Assembly (NCBI RefSeq): GCF_014196965.1
Contig: NZ_JACIEQ010000004.1
Span: 124,001 to 188,000 of the forward strand
DNA: 64,000 bases
Source: Actibacterium naphthalenivorans
GTDB taxonomy: Bacteria; Pseudomonadota; Alphaproteobacteria; Rhodobacterales; Rhodobacteraceae
Reading direction: 5' to 3'
Shown here: positions 16,801 to 25,409 of the stretch, piece after piece
Numbering within the stretch: position 1 is the first letter of the stretch
Layout of the letters: each line of letters opens with the position of its first letter
Notes under the pieces: model-generated
Seen by the model: only the letters and a program-made list of their open reading frames with translations
Told to the model about the DNA's origin: nothing
The model's database searches: none
Program-made: the position numbers and the translations under genes

Positions 16801-17263
16801 TCCGCTGGAATTGCTGCGCCCCACCATGCCGGGCCTGACACCACATGACAGGCTGATCACCGCACCGCTCAAACGCACCAGCGTCTGTGGCCTTGTCATC
16901 ACCCGCCAACGCCCCGGCACCGCCTCGGGCGTGATCTTCCTGACCCTGGAGGATGAAACCGGCGTTTCGAATGTGGTGGTCTGGCCCAAAGTCTATGAGC
17001 GCTTCCGCCGTATCGTCATGGGCGGGCGGCTGCTGCGGGTTACAGGGCATCTGCAGCGCGAGGGGAGTGTCGTGCATCTGATCGCACAACAAATCGAGGA
17101 TATGTCACACCGGCTGGCCGAACTGGGCCACCCGCTTGATGACGCTATCGGCATCACGCAGCCCCGGGCCGACGATGCGCCGCGCAAGCCCCACCAGCCC
17201 GCCCGCGCCAGGCATCCACGCGAACAGGCCAAGCGGCTGTTTCCCAGCCGGGACTTTCACTGA
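13880..17263 (+). CDS. dnaE2: DnaE2, error-prone DNA polymerase III alpha subunit
   Basis: The 1127-residue protein is a full-length DnaE2. It has an N-terminal PHP domain ([36 protein letters not shown]), the polymerase III palm with [19 protein letters not shown] and [28 protein letters not shown], the fingers, an HhH region and a C-terminal OB fold ([18 protein letters not shown]). DnaE2 performs error-prone bypass of DNA lesions and mediates induced mutagenesis. It is translationally coupled to imuB through the ATGA overlap. The only local insertion I notice is at residues 91-115, a polar segment between PHP strands. Confidence 0.93.
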   Translation: [1127 protein letters not shown]

Positions 17264-17456
17264 CGGCCCGCGCCGCGATTGGTTTGTTCGCAGAACAAGC
17301 GCCTTTCTCGTGCCGGGCCCGCCGGCTTGGGCCCACAGCGCGGCCCGAGGGGGCCTTGCGGATAGCGGCGCGCCCCGTAACCGCGCGCGCAAATCCATCC
17401 GGGATCAGATCATTCGGGTGGCCGGTTCCTGGGAAGGCGCTAGTATCGGGGGCTGT

Positions 17457-18062
17457 CTACAGCAGTTCCTTGCGGTCGGTCAGCACCGCCACCACGCGGG
17501 CGATCGCGCGGTCGAGTTCGCGCCGGTCGATCACCGAAAGGCGCGGCTCGCGCCCCAGCGCGACCAGCCCGTGGACCGTGGCGAACAGGATGCGGGCGTT
17601 TTCAATATTGGTGCGGTCGGTGTTGACCGGCGAAAGCCGGGCCAGCGGGCCGGCGTAAAGCGCGATCAGCGGGGCCATCGCATCGTGAAACCCCGGCGTG
17701 TCTTCCCCCGGCGAAAGCCCGATGGAAAACAGCGTGCTCCAGCGCGGGGCCTCGGTTTCGGCATAGGCCAGATAGGCGTGGGACAGGGTAATCAGAACAT
17801 CGGTGGGCGCCTCTTCCGCCAGCCCTTCGACGGCGCGGGCCATCTGCGCGGTCATATGCACCATGGTGCGGCGGTTCACCTCGACCGCGATATCGCCCAG
17901 ATCACCAAAGACCGTATAGATCGCCCCCAGCGCGCAGCCCGCCTCCTGCGCCAGATCGCGGGCGCGCAGGGCGACGATGCCGCCACGGGCGATCTCGGCC
18001 TCGGCGATATCCAGAAGCCTGGCCCGCAGGGCATCGCGTTTCGGATTGGGGTTGCGGGCCAT
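17457..18062 (-). CDS. TetR/AcrR family transcriptional regulator
   Basis: The 201-residue protein has an N-terminal TetR helix-turn-helix (residues about 10-55: RARLLDIAEAEIARGGIVALRARDLAQEAGCALGAIYTVFGDLGDI) and an all-helical C-terminal ligand domain of the WHG type. It lies 84 bases downstream of the divergently unrelated alpha/beta hydrolase start-to-stop pair on the same strand, so the two genes may be co-transcribed. The ligand is unknown. Confidence 0.85.
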   Translation of the reverse strand: MARNPNPKRDALRARLLDIAEAEIARGGIVALRARDLAQEAGCALGAIYTVFGDLGDIAVEVNRRTMVHMTAQMARAVEGLAEEAPTDVLITLSHAYLAYAETEAPRWSTLFSIGLSPGEDTPGFHDAMAPLIALYAGPLARLSPVNTDRTNIENARILFATVHGLVALGREPRLSVIDRRELDRAIARVVAVLTDRKELL

Positions 18063-18146
18063 GGCTGCCTCCGTCCTGAACGTGGTTCAAGCGTGGCATG
18101 CAGTTTCCCATGCGTCAACGGTTGAGTTTTCCGGCGGCGGGGCCGG

Positions 18147-18869
18147 TCACGCAGCCTGTGAAATGATCCTGTTCAGAAGCTCTGCCAGCTCGGGGGCCGC
18201 GGTCAGCTGCGGGAAATGCCCGGTCGGCAGCGTGTGAACCGCCGCGCAGGCGGTTTCGGTGGCCATGGTCTTTTGCAGCGCGGGCGTGATGGTGCGATCC
18301 GATGCGCAGAGGATATAGGATTTGGGCACCGAGCCGACGCGCGCGGCGGTCAGATGCACCGGATCGGTCTGTGCCGCGTTGGACTGGGGCCCCAGATGGC
18401 GCAGGCCTTCGGCGCGCTGTGCGGGCGTGGCATCGTGAAACAGGTAATCCGCCGCAAGCTCGGGGGCCAGCCGGGTGGTGCCTTTCACCGGGCCGGGGAT
18501 CACCGCCGCGCCGATGGTCGGACCCTCGCGCTTTTTCAGCGACAGCAGGCTGTCGCCGTCACGCGGCAGGAACGCGGCCAGATAGATCAGATGCGCCACG
18601 CGCTCCGGCATCGCCTCGGCCACCGCCGAGATGACCATGCCGGCCATGGAATGGCCGATCAGAACCGCGGGCGGCCCCTCTGGCAGCAGCGCGGCAACCG
18701 CGCGGGCGTAATCCGCCAGGCTCACGCTTTCGGGCGCGGTTGGATCGGCGCCGTGGCCGGGCAGGTCGGGCACTGCAACCTCATGCCCGCGCGCGGCCAG
18801 AAGCGGCCCCACCGCCCCCCAGCTTCGGGCGCAGCTCCAGGCGCCATGTACAAGGATCAGGCGCGCCAT
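18147..18869 (-). CDS. Alpha/beta-fold hydrolase
   Basis: The 240-residue protein starts at MARLILVHGAWSCARSWG, which contains the oxyanion-hole HGAW region. It has the nucleophile elbow GHSMAG near residue 76, and a C-terminal histidine in TGHFPQLTAAPELA. It resembles the salicylate/methyl-ester-type hydrolases (AB hydrolase 6, 'EstC-like'), which are around 230-260 residues. I rejected an upstream extension of 84 residues because it lacks family similarity and the HGAW strand normally begins within ten residues of the N-terminus. It precedes the TetR gene on the same strand. Confidence 0.8.
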   Translation of the reverse strand: MARLILVHGAWSCARSWGAVGPLLAARGHEVAVPDLPGHGADPTAPESVSLADYARAVAALLPEGPPAVLIGHSMAGMVISAVAEAMPERVAHLIYLAAFLPRDGDSLLSLKKREGPTIGAAVIPGPVKGTTRLAPELAADYLFHDATPAQRAEGLRHLGPQSNAAQTDPVHLTAARVGSVPKSYILCASDRTITPALQKTMATETACAAVHTLPTGHFPQLTAAPELAELLNRIISQAA

Positions 18870-19071
18870 GTTTGCCTCGGTTGTCGGCTCATGCGCCTTG
18901 AAGTCATCGTTCGGCCCGGCAAAGTCAAGCCAAACCGCCCGTGCCCCTGTTGCGGCCAGGAGACAGGCCGGCGCATCCTTTGAAAATTCCGCATCAGCGC
19001 GCTTGCGCGGCAATCTGTGCAGGCGACAGTCGGGCGGTATCTGTAGAGAGTGACGGAAAACGGGGGGTGAT

Positions 19072-20835
19072 GTGACAGGCGCGCATTCAACATCCGGGGA
19101 GGCTCGGGCCAGACCCGCCACGCCGCTGCGCGAAACCGCCCGGCTGGCGGCCTATTTCACCGAACAGAAATGGGCGGCGCTGCTGATGGTCGTGCTCGGC
19201 CTTGGCGCCGCGCTGGCCGAGACGCTGGGCATCGGTCTGGCGGTCATGCTGCTGTTCGCGCTGCTGGATCAGAGCGCCCAGATCATGGAGGGCGGCGGCC
19301 TTCTGGCGCGGCTTTACGGCGCGATCCAGAACGTTTTCGGCGCGTCGGCCTCGCTGATCGCCGTGGTGTTCTTCATGCTGATCCTGTTCAACGCCCTGCT
19401 GATCTATGCCTATCAGCTCATGGCCGCGACCATGCTGAACCTCGTGGCCGAGCGCTTGCGCGACATGGTGCACCGGCAATATGTGACGGTGGGCTACCGG
19501 TTCCTGCAGCAGCGTGAACATGGCGAGCTGATCCATACGCTGGCGACGGAAACATGGACGGTGTCAGGCGCGTTTTTCTCGATCGCGCGGATCGTGGTGA
19601 ACATGTGCGCCGTTCTGGTGTTCGGGCTGGGCATTTTCGCCCTGTCATGGGTGGTGGGGCTGACGGCGCTGGTCTGCGCCGTGGCGGTGTTCGCGCTGCT
19701 GCGGCTGCTGGCGCGCCCGGTCCGGCGGCTGGGCCAGGAAACGCTGGAGGCCAACCAGATCCTGGCGGAGCGGATGCTGGTCAGCCTGACCGGGATGCGC
19801 ACCTTGCGGGTATTCGCGCAGGAGAGCTATGTGCTGCGGGTGTTCGGCAGCGCGTCGTCGCGAGTGCGCCGGCTGGCGGTGCGGACAGAGCGGATCAAGG
19901 CTCTGATCGGCCCGCTGGGCGAGCTGGGCAGCATTTCCACCCTGATCATCATCGCGCTGGTGGCCAAGGCGGCCGGGGTCGATGTGCCGACGATCGTGGC
20001 GGCGGTTCTGCTGCTGTTCCGGTTGCAGCCGCATCTGCAGGAGATCGAGACCCACCGCATGGCGCTGGCCGAGATGCAGGCCTCGTTGCGAAACGTGCGC
20101 GAGATGCTCGACCGCTCCGACAAGCCCTGGCCGACCGAGGGCACGCTGACCTTTCCGGGCCTGGCACGCGAGGTGCGGTTCGAGAATGTGAACTTCTTCC
20201 ACGATCCGCGGCGCGGGCCCAGCCTGGGTGATGCGAGCTTCACGATCCGGCGGGGCGAGACGACGGCCCTGTCGGGGCCCAGCGGATCGGGCAAGACGAC
20301 GGTCATGAACCTGTTGCTGCGGCTCTACGAGCCAGATTCAGGGCGGATACTGGTCGATGGCGCCGATCTGAACGATTTCACGCGGGCAAGCTGGCTGTCG
20401 CGGCTTGCGATTGCCGGGCAGGATGTGGAGCTGATCGAGGGCACGGTGGAGCAGAACATCCGCCTTGCCGCCCATGACGCGACCATCGAGGAGATCCGCG
20501 CGGTCTGCGAAATGGTCGAGATTCTGGATGATATCGAATGTCTGCCCGACGGGTTCGACGCGCGGATCGGTGCGGGCGGCCTGAACTTTTCGGGCGGGCA
20601 GCGGCAGCGGATCGGGCTGGCGCGGGCGCTGTTGCGCGACCCGGAATTCCTGATTCTGGATGAGGCGATGAGCGCGATCGAACCGGCGCGCGAAGACCGG
20701 ATCCGCCGGCGCATCGCCGAAATGATGCGCGGGCGCACGATCCTTGTGGTCAGCCATCGCAGCACCCCGAGCATCGACGCCGATCACACGGTTTTCGTCG
20801 AGAACGGCCGCGCGCGAGAGGCGGCGCGCGCTTAG
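19072..20835 (+). CDS. ABC transporter, fused permease/ATPase exporter
   Basis: The 587-residue protein is a type I half-exporter. Its N-terminal membrane domain has about six hydrophobic segments between residues 30 and 310. The C-terminal ATPase has Walker [10 protein letters not shown] at residues 402-410, signature FSGGQRQR, and Walker [14 protein letters not shown]. The start is GTG at 19072, preceded by a GGGGGTGA Shine-Dalgarno; an overlapping ATG at 19070 is out of frame. The last bases overlap the convergent glycosyltransferase by four. Neighbouring glycan genes suggest export or flipping of a lipid-linked glycan or glycolipid, similar to MsbA/PglK-type proteins (inference). Confidence 0.85.
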   Translation: MTGAHSTSGEARARPATPLRETARLAAYFTEQKWAALLMVVLGLGAALAETLGIGLAVMLLFALLDQSAQIMEGGGLLARLYGAIQNVFGASASLIAVVFFMLILFNALLIYAYQLMAATMLNLVAERLRDMVHRQYVTVGYRFLQQREHGELIHTLATETWTVSGAFFSIARIVVNMCAVLVFGLGIFALSWVVGLTALVCAVAVFALLRLLARPVRRLGQETLEANQILAERMLVSLTGMRTLRVFAQESYVLRVFGSASSRVRRLAVRTERIKALIGPLGELGSISTLIIIALVAKAAGVDVPTIVAAVLLLFRLQPHLQEIETHRMALAEMQASLRNVREMLDRSDKPWPTEGTLTFPGLAREVRFENVNFFHDPRRGPSLGDASFTIRRGETTALSGPSGSGKTTVMNLLLRLYEPDSGRILVDGADLNDFTRASWLSRLAIAGQDVELIEGTVEQNIRLAAHDATIEEIRAVCEMVEILDDIECLPDGFDARIGAGGLNFSGGQRQRIGLARALLRDPEFLILDEAMSAIEPAREDRIRRRIAEMMRGRTILVVSHRSTPSIDADHTVFVENGRAREAARA

Positions 20836-21875
20836 TGCACGTCTTCGATATCCACCACGCCAAGCCGGAACCGGCGCCGCAGATAATTGTAGAACCTCGG
20901 CGTCAGCAGGAAGATCACGAGGCGCCGGATACGCATGTTCACCCGGTCGGTCAGGGCAGTGGGGATATTCAGCAGCCGCCACAGGCGCGGCCTGTCGAAG
21001 CGGAACATCTCGGCCCGGAAGGCGCGCCACAGCCGGCGGCTGGTGAAGCCGTTCTTGATCATGTAGTCCTGCAACCATTCCAGAAAGACCGGGCGCATGG
21101 CCGCGTCGCCCGCCGACCCACCGGCCTGATGGCAGGCTGAATCCGGGTGCTGGCGGTAATAGTCGAGCACCTGATCGGTGGTGATCACCCGGTAATGAAG
21201 GGTCATCTTGAAGAAGAACACCTGATCTTCGTAAAGCGTGCGGAACGAAGCCTCGAACCCGCCGACCGCCAGCAGATCCTCGCGCCGGACAAGCAGGCTG
21301 CAGATACCTGGCACGTTGCCGCCGTGGTTTTCGAGAAAGCCGATGGCGACGATCGGCGGCTCCAGCACCTGGCCGACCGGCAGGCCCAGCTCCGTCTGGA
21401 TGTCGGAGGCCAGCCAGGGACGGCGGCGCGGCAGGTTTTCGCTGTTCCAGTTCGACCATAGCAGCGTCGGCCCCATGACCATGGACACATCCGGGTGCTC
21501 CGCCAGGATGCGGGTATGCACCGCGAGCCGCTCCGGCAACCAGATATCGTCGGCATCGAGAAAGGCGATAAATTCGCCGCGCGCCAGATGCAGCCCGGCA
21601 TTGCGCGAGGCGCTCATGCCGCGATTTTCGTGGCCCGGATGCTCGGTATAGATGATGCGGCCGGGGTGGGCGGCGGCATAGCGCTGCGCGATCGCGGTGG
21701 CGCCGTCGGTGGACCCGTCGTCGACCAGGATCAGTTCCCAGTCGGTCATGGTCTGCGACAGAACGCTTTCGATGGCCTCTGCCAGATAGGCCTCGCCATT
21801 GAGGAAGATGATGATGCCTGAAACCTTCGGCGCATCGCCGGGTGCGGTCGTTACGGAAGTCGTCTCACTCGTCAT
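20832..21875 (-). CDS. Family 2 glycosyltransferase
   Basis: The 347-residue protein has a GT-A fold of family 2: SGIIIFLNGEAYLAEAIESVLSQT, ILVDDGSTDG, and the metal-binding DADD in FIAFLDADDIWLP. After the catalytic domain, about 90 residues contain basic and hydrophobic stretches (RRLVIFLLTPRFYNYLRRRFR) that may associate with the inner membrane. It transfers a sugar from an activated donor to a glycan or lipid acceptor. It is convergent with the ABC exporter (four-base overlap) and 32 bases downstream of the deacetylase gene on the same strand. Confidence 0.86.
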   Translation of the reverse strand: MTSETTSVTTAPGDAPKVSGIIIFLNGEAYLAEAIESVLSQTMTDWELILVDDGSTDGATAIAQRYAAAHPGRIIYTEHPGHENRGMSASRNAGLHLARGEFIAFLDADDIWLPERLAVHTRILAEHPDVSMVMGPTLLWSNWNSENLPRRRPWLASDIQTELGLPVGQVLEPPIVAIGFLENHGGNVPGICSLLVRREDLLAVGGFEASFRTLYEDQVFFFKMTLHYRVITTDQVLDYYRQHPDSACHQAGGSAGDAAMRPVFLEWLQDYMIKNGFTSRRLWRAFRAEMFRFDRPRLWRLLNIPTALTDRVNMRIRRLVIFLLTPRFYNYLRRRFRLGVVDIEDVH

Positions 21876-21907
21876 TTTGCTGTCCCGGAAGGTGGCGTTG
21901 GGTTGTC

Positions 21908-22996
21908 TCAGGGGCCCGTGAACTCTCTGAGCATGGCTTCGAACATGTCTCCGGGCCAGTTTTTCACATGGATGCGCGGGATCTGGAACGGGTCTGACCT
22001 GGTGGTCGCGATGTCTTCGTAGACGGTGCAGGCGCAGCGCAGACCGGCTGCCTGCGTGTGCTCCAGCACGTTGCGGTCATACTTGCCGAAGGGATAGGCA
22101 AAGCTGGTGACGGGCCGGCCCAGCCAGCCTTCCAGATCGGCGCGGCTCTGGGTGATTTCGCGGGCGGCCTGATCGGGCGGGATCATGTCCAGCGGCGGAT
22201 GCCAGACCGTATGCGCCCCGATCTCGATCAGGTCACAGGCGGCGAGTTCGTCCAGCTCTGCCCGGTTCATGGGGTGATCGGCCGGATCGCCCAGCGGCGG
22301 CAGCCCGGCCCAGGCGGCCAGCGCGTCGATCGCGCGCATGCTGTCGTCATTGTCCGCCATCAGCAGCGCCCGCCACACCTCGGTAAAGGCCAGAAGCCGC
22401 GGATCGCGCGGGGGGCGGCGGGGCATCTTCCACGCGTCATAGGATTGCGCGGGCGCATCGGGGATGGCCCATTCCCGGCGCGCGCCGCCGATGTCGAGCG
22501 TCAGGGTCGGTGGCAGCGGGGCGCCCGTCAGGAAAATACGCACCAGCGCATCCCACCAGAACTCCCGCGCCGCGCCGATCGTGCCGGTGGCGACGAAGAT
22601 GGTGGCAGGCACCCCGGCGGCCTTCAGCGCGGGCAGGCCGGCGGCCATATTGTCGAGATAGCCATCGTCGAAGGTGACGGCGACCGAGCGTTTGGGCGGG
22701 GCGGGGCCAGCCAGGGTATCGGCCAGGTCGGTGAAGGTCTTGCAGGCGCCGAATCGGCGCAGGACCTCGAGCTGTTGAGCGAAATTCTCGGGCGAGACCG
22801 ACAGATCCCAGGGATCGGCGGAGGGTTCGGCGATACGGTGATAGAGCAGCACGATCCCATGCGGCGCGGTAGCGGCGCGCAGCCGTGTCGGAAACCGCCG
22901 CGCGCGGCGGGCCCGGGCAATCAGTAACGTCTTCAGGTCACCGGGTTTTCCGTGATCGGGCGGGTGTTTGCCTGAGGTGGCGTTGGCGTCCGTCAT
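21908..22996 (-). CDS. Polysaccharide deacetylase (NodB-like)
   Basis: The 362-residue protein contains a NodB domain: GIVLLYHRIAEPSADPWDLSVSPENFAQQLEVL, the metal-binding VAVTFDDGYLDNMAAGLPAL, IEIGAHTVWHPPL, and SFAYPFGKYD. These enzymes remove N- or O-acetyl groups from surface glycans. I chose the ATG at 22996 (AGGA 11 bases upstream); an ATG at 23032 has no Shine-Dalgarno. The N-terminus is basic (ARRARRFPTRLRAA) without a clear signal peptide. It is co-oriented with the downstream GT2 gene and divergent from galE. Confidence 0.82.
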   Translation of the reverse strand: MTDANATSGKHPPDHGKPGDLKTLLIARARRARRFPTRLRAATAPHGIVLLYHRIAEPSADPWDLSVSPENFAQQLEVLRRFGACKTFTDLADTLAGPAPPKRSVAVTFDDGYLDNMAAGLPALKAAGVPATIFVATGTIGAAREFWWDALVRIFLTGAPLPPTLTLDIGGARREWAIPDAPAQSYDAWKMPRRPPRDPRLLAFTEVWRALLMADNDDSMRAIDALAAWAGLPPLGDPADHPMNRAELDELAACDLIEIGAHTVWHPPLDMIPPDQAAREITQSRADLEGWLGRPVTSFAYPFGKYDRNVLEHTQAAGLRCACTVYEDIATTRSDPFQIPRIHVKNWPGDMFEAMLREFTGP

Positions 22997-23228
22997 GCTC
23001 GAAATTCCTGCCGTGCCGGGGCGGCGTTCCATATGATTTGAGGGGCATAAGCCCCGACTGACAATGTTTTGACAGCTAATCTTGTTTCTTGAGAAAGATC
23101 AATGTGGTCAATAAATTACCAATGTAATCTACATGTATTAGGCGAATTGTTCTTCTTTACACAGGGTCCGATTCGCCATCCTGATTGCCTTGGGGCACTA
23201 TCGTCTGTGATTGAAGGATGAGTTTTTC
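22997..23228. promoter_or_regulatory. AT-rich divergent promoter region between deacetylase and galE
   Basis: This region is much richer in A and T than its surroundings. It contains a hairpin (GGGGC at 23042-23046, loop ATAA, GCCCC at 23051-23055), a TTGACA at 23069-23074, an 8-bp palindrome TACATGTA at 23130-23137, and the galE ribosome-binding site AAGGA near 23214-23218. No -10 at a 17-base spacing to the TTGACA is convincing, so promoter positions are not assigned. Confidence 0.45.
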
Positions 23229-24278
23229 ATGTTGGAGATCGACCGTAATTCCTGGTCTACCTCGCCGCGTACTGTCCTGATCACTGGCGTCGCCGGGTAT
23301 ATCGGCAGCCACACCGCGCTCGCCTTTCTGGATGCCGGGTGGCAGGTGATCGGCATAGACAACCTGTCGGTGGGAAAGCAGCGCGCGGTGCCGCAGGGGT
23401 TGGATTTCATTCAGATCGACTGCACCGATCCCGCATTGCCGCTGATCATGCGGCAGATGAACATAGATGCCGCCGTGCATTTCGCCGGGCTGATCAGGGT
23501 GGATGAATCGGTTCAGAAGCCGGTTGAATATTATCAGGCAAACCTTTGTAATGCTGGTACATTCTTTAAATCCGCCTTGGCCATGGGCATAAAGGCGGTG
23601 GTGTTTTCCTCGACTGCGGCGGTTTACGGCGATACCGGTTCCGCGCCGGTGGTGGAGAACACGCCGACGCTGCCGATGTCGCCCTACGGGCGGTCGAAAC
23701 TGGCCGCCGAATGGGTGTTGCGGGATCTTTGCGCGGCGTCGGATCTGCGGCATGTCATTTTCCGTTATTTCAACGTCGCGGGCGCCGATCCCTGCGGGCG
23801 GGCGGGGCCGCGCAAGGACGCCTCGCATCTGATAAAGGCCGTGTCGGAGGCGGCCGTCGGGCGACGCACCAGCCTCGTGATCAACGGCGAGGATTACGAC
23901 ACACCCGACGGCACCTGCGTGCGCGACTACATCCATGTGTCGGATCTGGCCGATGCCCATGTCGCCGCGGTGACCCATCTTCTGCATGGCGGGCAGAGCA
24001 TGACGCTGAACTGCGGCTACGGGCGCGGGTTTTCGGTGCGGGATGTGATCGACCGCGCGTTGCCGCTGGCCGATCGACCGTTCGACGTTGCCGTTGGCCC
24101 GCGCCGGCCCGGCGACTCTCCGAGTGTGGTCGCGGATGTTCAGGCGTTGTGGAAGGCGTTACGCTGGACACCACGGTTCGATGATCTCGGCTTGATCCTC
24201 AAAACCGCGATCGACTGGGACCGGGCGACGCTTCTGTCGGAGCCGGAGGCTGCGGAAACCGCCGGGCAGCAGGCCTGA
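23229..24278 (+). CDS. galE: UDP-glucose 4-epimerase
   Basis: The 349-residue protein is a short-chain dehydrogenase-type UDP-glucose 4-epimerase. The NAD-binding GVAGYIGSHTA motif is near residue 24, IDNLSVG follows, the catalytic serine lies in FSSTAAVYGD, and the YxxxK pair lies in SPYGRSKLAAEW. FRYFNVAGADPCGR and the GTCVRDYIHVSDLADAH segment are diagnostic of GalE. The ATG at 23229 was chosen because AAGGATGAG lies seven bases upstream; a TTG at 23211 is a weaker option. It interconverts UDP-glucose and UDP-galactose for glycan synthesis, in line with the flanking glycosyltransferases. Confidence 0.9.
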   Translation: MLEIDRNSWSTSPRTVLITGVAGYIGSHTALAFLDAGWQVIGIDNLSVGKQRAVPQGLDFIQIDCTDPALPLIMRQMNIDAAVHFAGLIRVDESVQKPVEYYQANLCNAGTFFKSALAMGIKAVVFSSTAAVYGDTGSAPVVENTPTLPMSPYGRSKLAAEWVLRDLCAASDLRHVIFRYFNVAGADPCGRAGPRKDASHLIKAVSEAAVGRRTSLVINGEDYDTPDGTCVRDYIHVSDLADAHVAAVTHLLHGGQSMTLNCGYGRGFSVRDVIDRALPLADRPFDVAVGPRRPGDSPSVVADVQALWKALRWTPRFDDLGLILKTAIDWDRATLLSEPEAAETAGQQA

Positions 24279-24305
24279 GGCTCTGACGGGGGCGGGCAGC
24301 ATGGA

Positions 24306-25409
24306 TTGTACAACGTGACGCGTGTCACTGTGATCATCCCGGCATATAATGCCCGGGCGACGCTGGGCCGGACATTGCAGAGCGTGTTTGATCAGACCCA
24401 CCGCAACCTAGAGATCTTCGTCGTCGATGACGGGTCTACCGACAGCACGCCCCTGCTGGCCGAAAGGGCGGCCTGCCGCGACAAGCGCGTCATCGTGCTG
24501 CGCCAGCAGAACGCGGGCGTGGCGGCGGCGCGGAACCTGGCCCTGGCGCAGGCGTCGGGCGAATATACCGCCTGGCTGGATGCCGACGATCTGTGGCACC
24601 CGACCAAGATCGAAAAGCAGCTCGCGGTATTCGCGAATGCGCCCGAGCCGCCAAGCTTTGTCTACACCGGCTATCGGCTGATCGACACGGACGACCGGAT
24701 CCTGCCCAATTTCCGCACCCTGACGGATGTGTCCGGCCATACGCTCTGCCGCCAGATCGCGACCAATTTCTTCAGCAATGTCAGCAGCATCATGATCCCG
24801 ACAGAGCTTGCGCGGCGGTTTGGCGGGCATGATCCGCGGCTGCGCGGCTGGGGGATCGAAGGGGCGGAGGATCTGTTGTTGCAGCTTCAGCTTTCCACCA
24901 TCGGCCCGGCCGGCTGCTGCCCCGAGGCGCTGGTGGGTTACCGGATGCATCCGCATAACATGTCGCTGGGCCACAAGCGGGCGGCACGCTCGAACCTGCG
25001 GGCGCTGGACCTGATCGAAGAGATGGACCCCGATGTGCCGGGCTGGGTGTTCCGGCTGGGGCGGGCGCGGACGGTCGGCTATGTGCTGCACATGCTGCAT
25101 GGTGGCGATGTGGCGGGCGCGCGGGCGCTGTTGTGGTGCGTATTGAAGCGGCAGCCGCTCTACACGCTGCTGACGCTGGCGCTGATCGCCCGGTGGAAGC
25201 TGTGCGCGGCGCTTGGCATCGGCCCGCAGCGCGATCCGGAGGTCGGCACCGATTTCCTGCAGGCCGATCCGGTGCGCGCGCCGTGGCATGGCCATATGCT
25301 GCTGACATCGTGGCACCGGCGCAGGCTCGACGCCGCCGATGCGGCGCGGCGCGAGGCGATCCCTCAGCCGGCCACCGGCACCTGTTCGCGCCGCCAGAAG
25401 GGCATATAG
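24306..25409 (+). CDS. Family 2 glycosyltransferase
   Basis: The 367-residue protein has the GT2 pattern: VTVIIPAYNARATLGRTLQSV, IFVVDDGSTDST, AGVAAARNLALAQASGEYTAWLDADD with the DAD metal site. The rest is an alpha-helical C-terminal half including a hydrophobic segment (LYTLLTLALIARWKLCAAL). There is no in-frame ATG at the expected start. Candidates are TTG at 24306 and GTG at 24315; a run of G residues near 24286 serves as the Shine-Dalgarno. It follows galE by 27 bases, so the two are likely one operon. The last 46 bases overlap the convergent membrane protein gene. Confidence 0.82.
   Translation: MYNVTRVTVIIPAYNARATLGRTLQSVFDQTHRNLEIFVVDDGSTDSTPLLAERAACRDKRVIVLRQQNAGVAAARNLALAQASGEYTAWLDADDLWHPTKIEKQLAVFANAPEPPSFVYTGYRLIDTDDRILPNFRTLTDVSGHTLCRQIATNFFSNVSSIMIPTELARRFGGHDPRLRGWGIEGAEDLLLQLQLSTIGPAGCCPEALVGYRMHPHNMSLGHKRAARSNLRALDLIEEMDPDVPGWVFRLGRARTVGYVLHMLHGGDVAGARALLWCVLKRQPLYTLLTLALIARWKLCAALGIGPQRDPEVGTDFLQADPVRAPWHGHMLLTSWHRRRLDAADAARREAIPQPATGTCSRRQKGI

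Noticed and set aside
15263-17092. Minus-strand open frame of about 609 codons opposite dnaE2
   Set aside because: Shadow of dnaE2; no ribosome-binding site or domain pattern.
17284-17298. Perfect palindrome TTGTTC-GCA-GAACAA suggestive of a LexA-type site
   Set aside because: It lies downstream of dnaE2 in a convergent gap, and its geometry is not the alphaproteobacterial GTTC-N7-GTTC site; a small hairpin is more likely.
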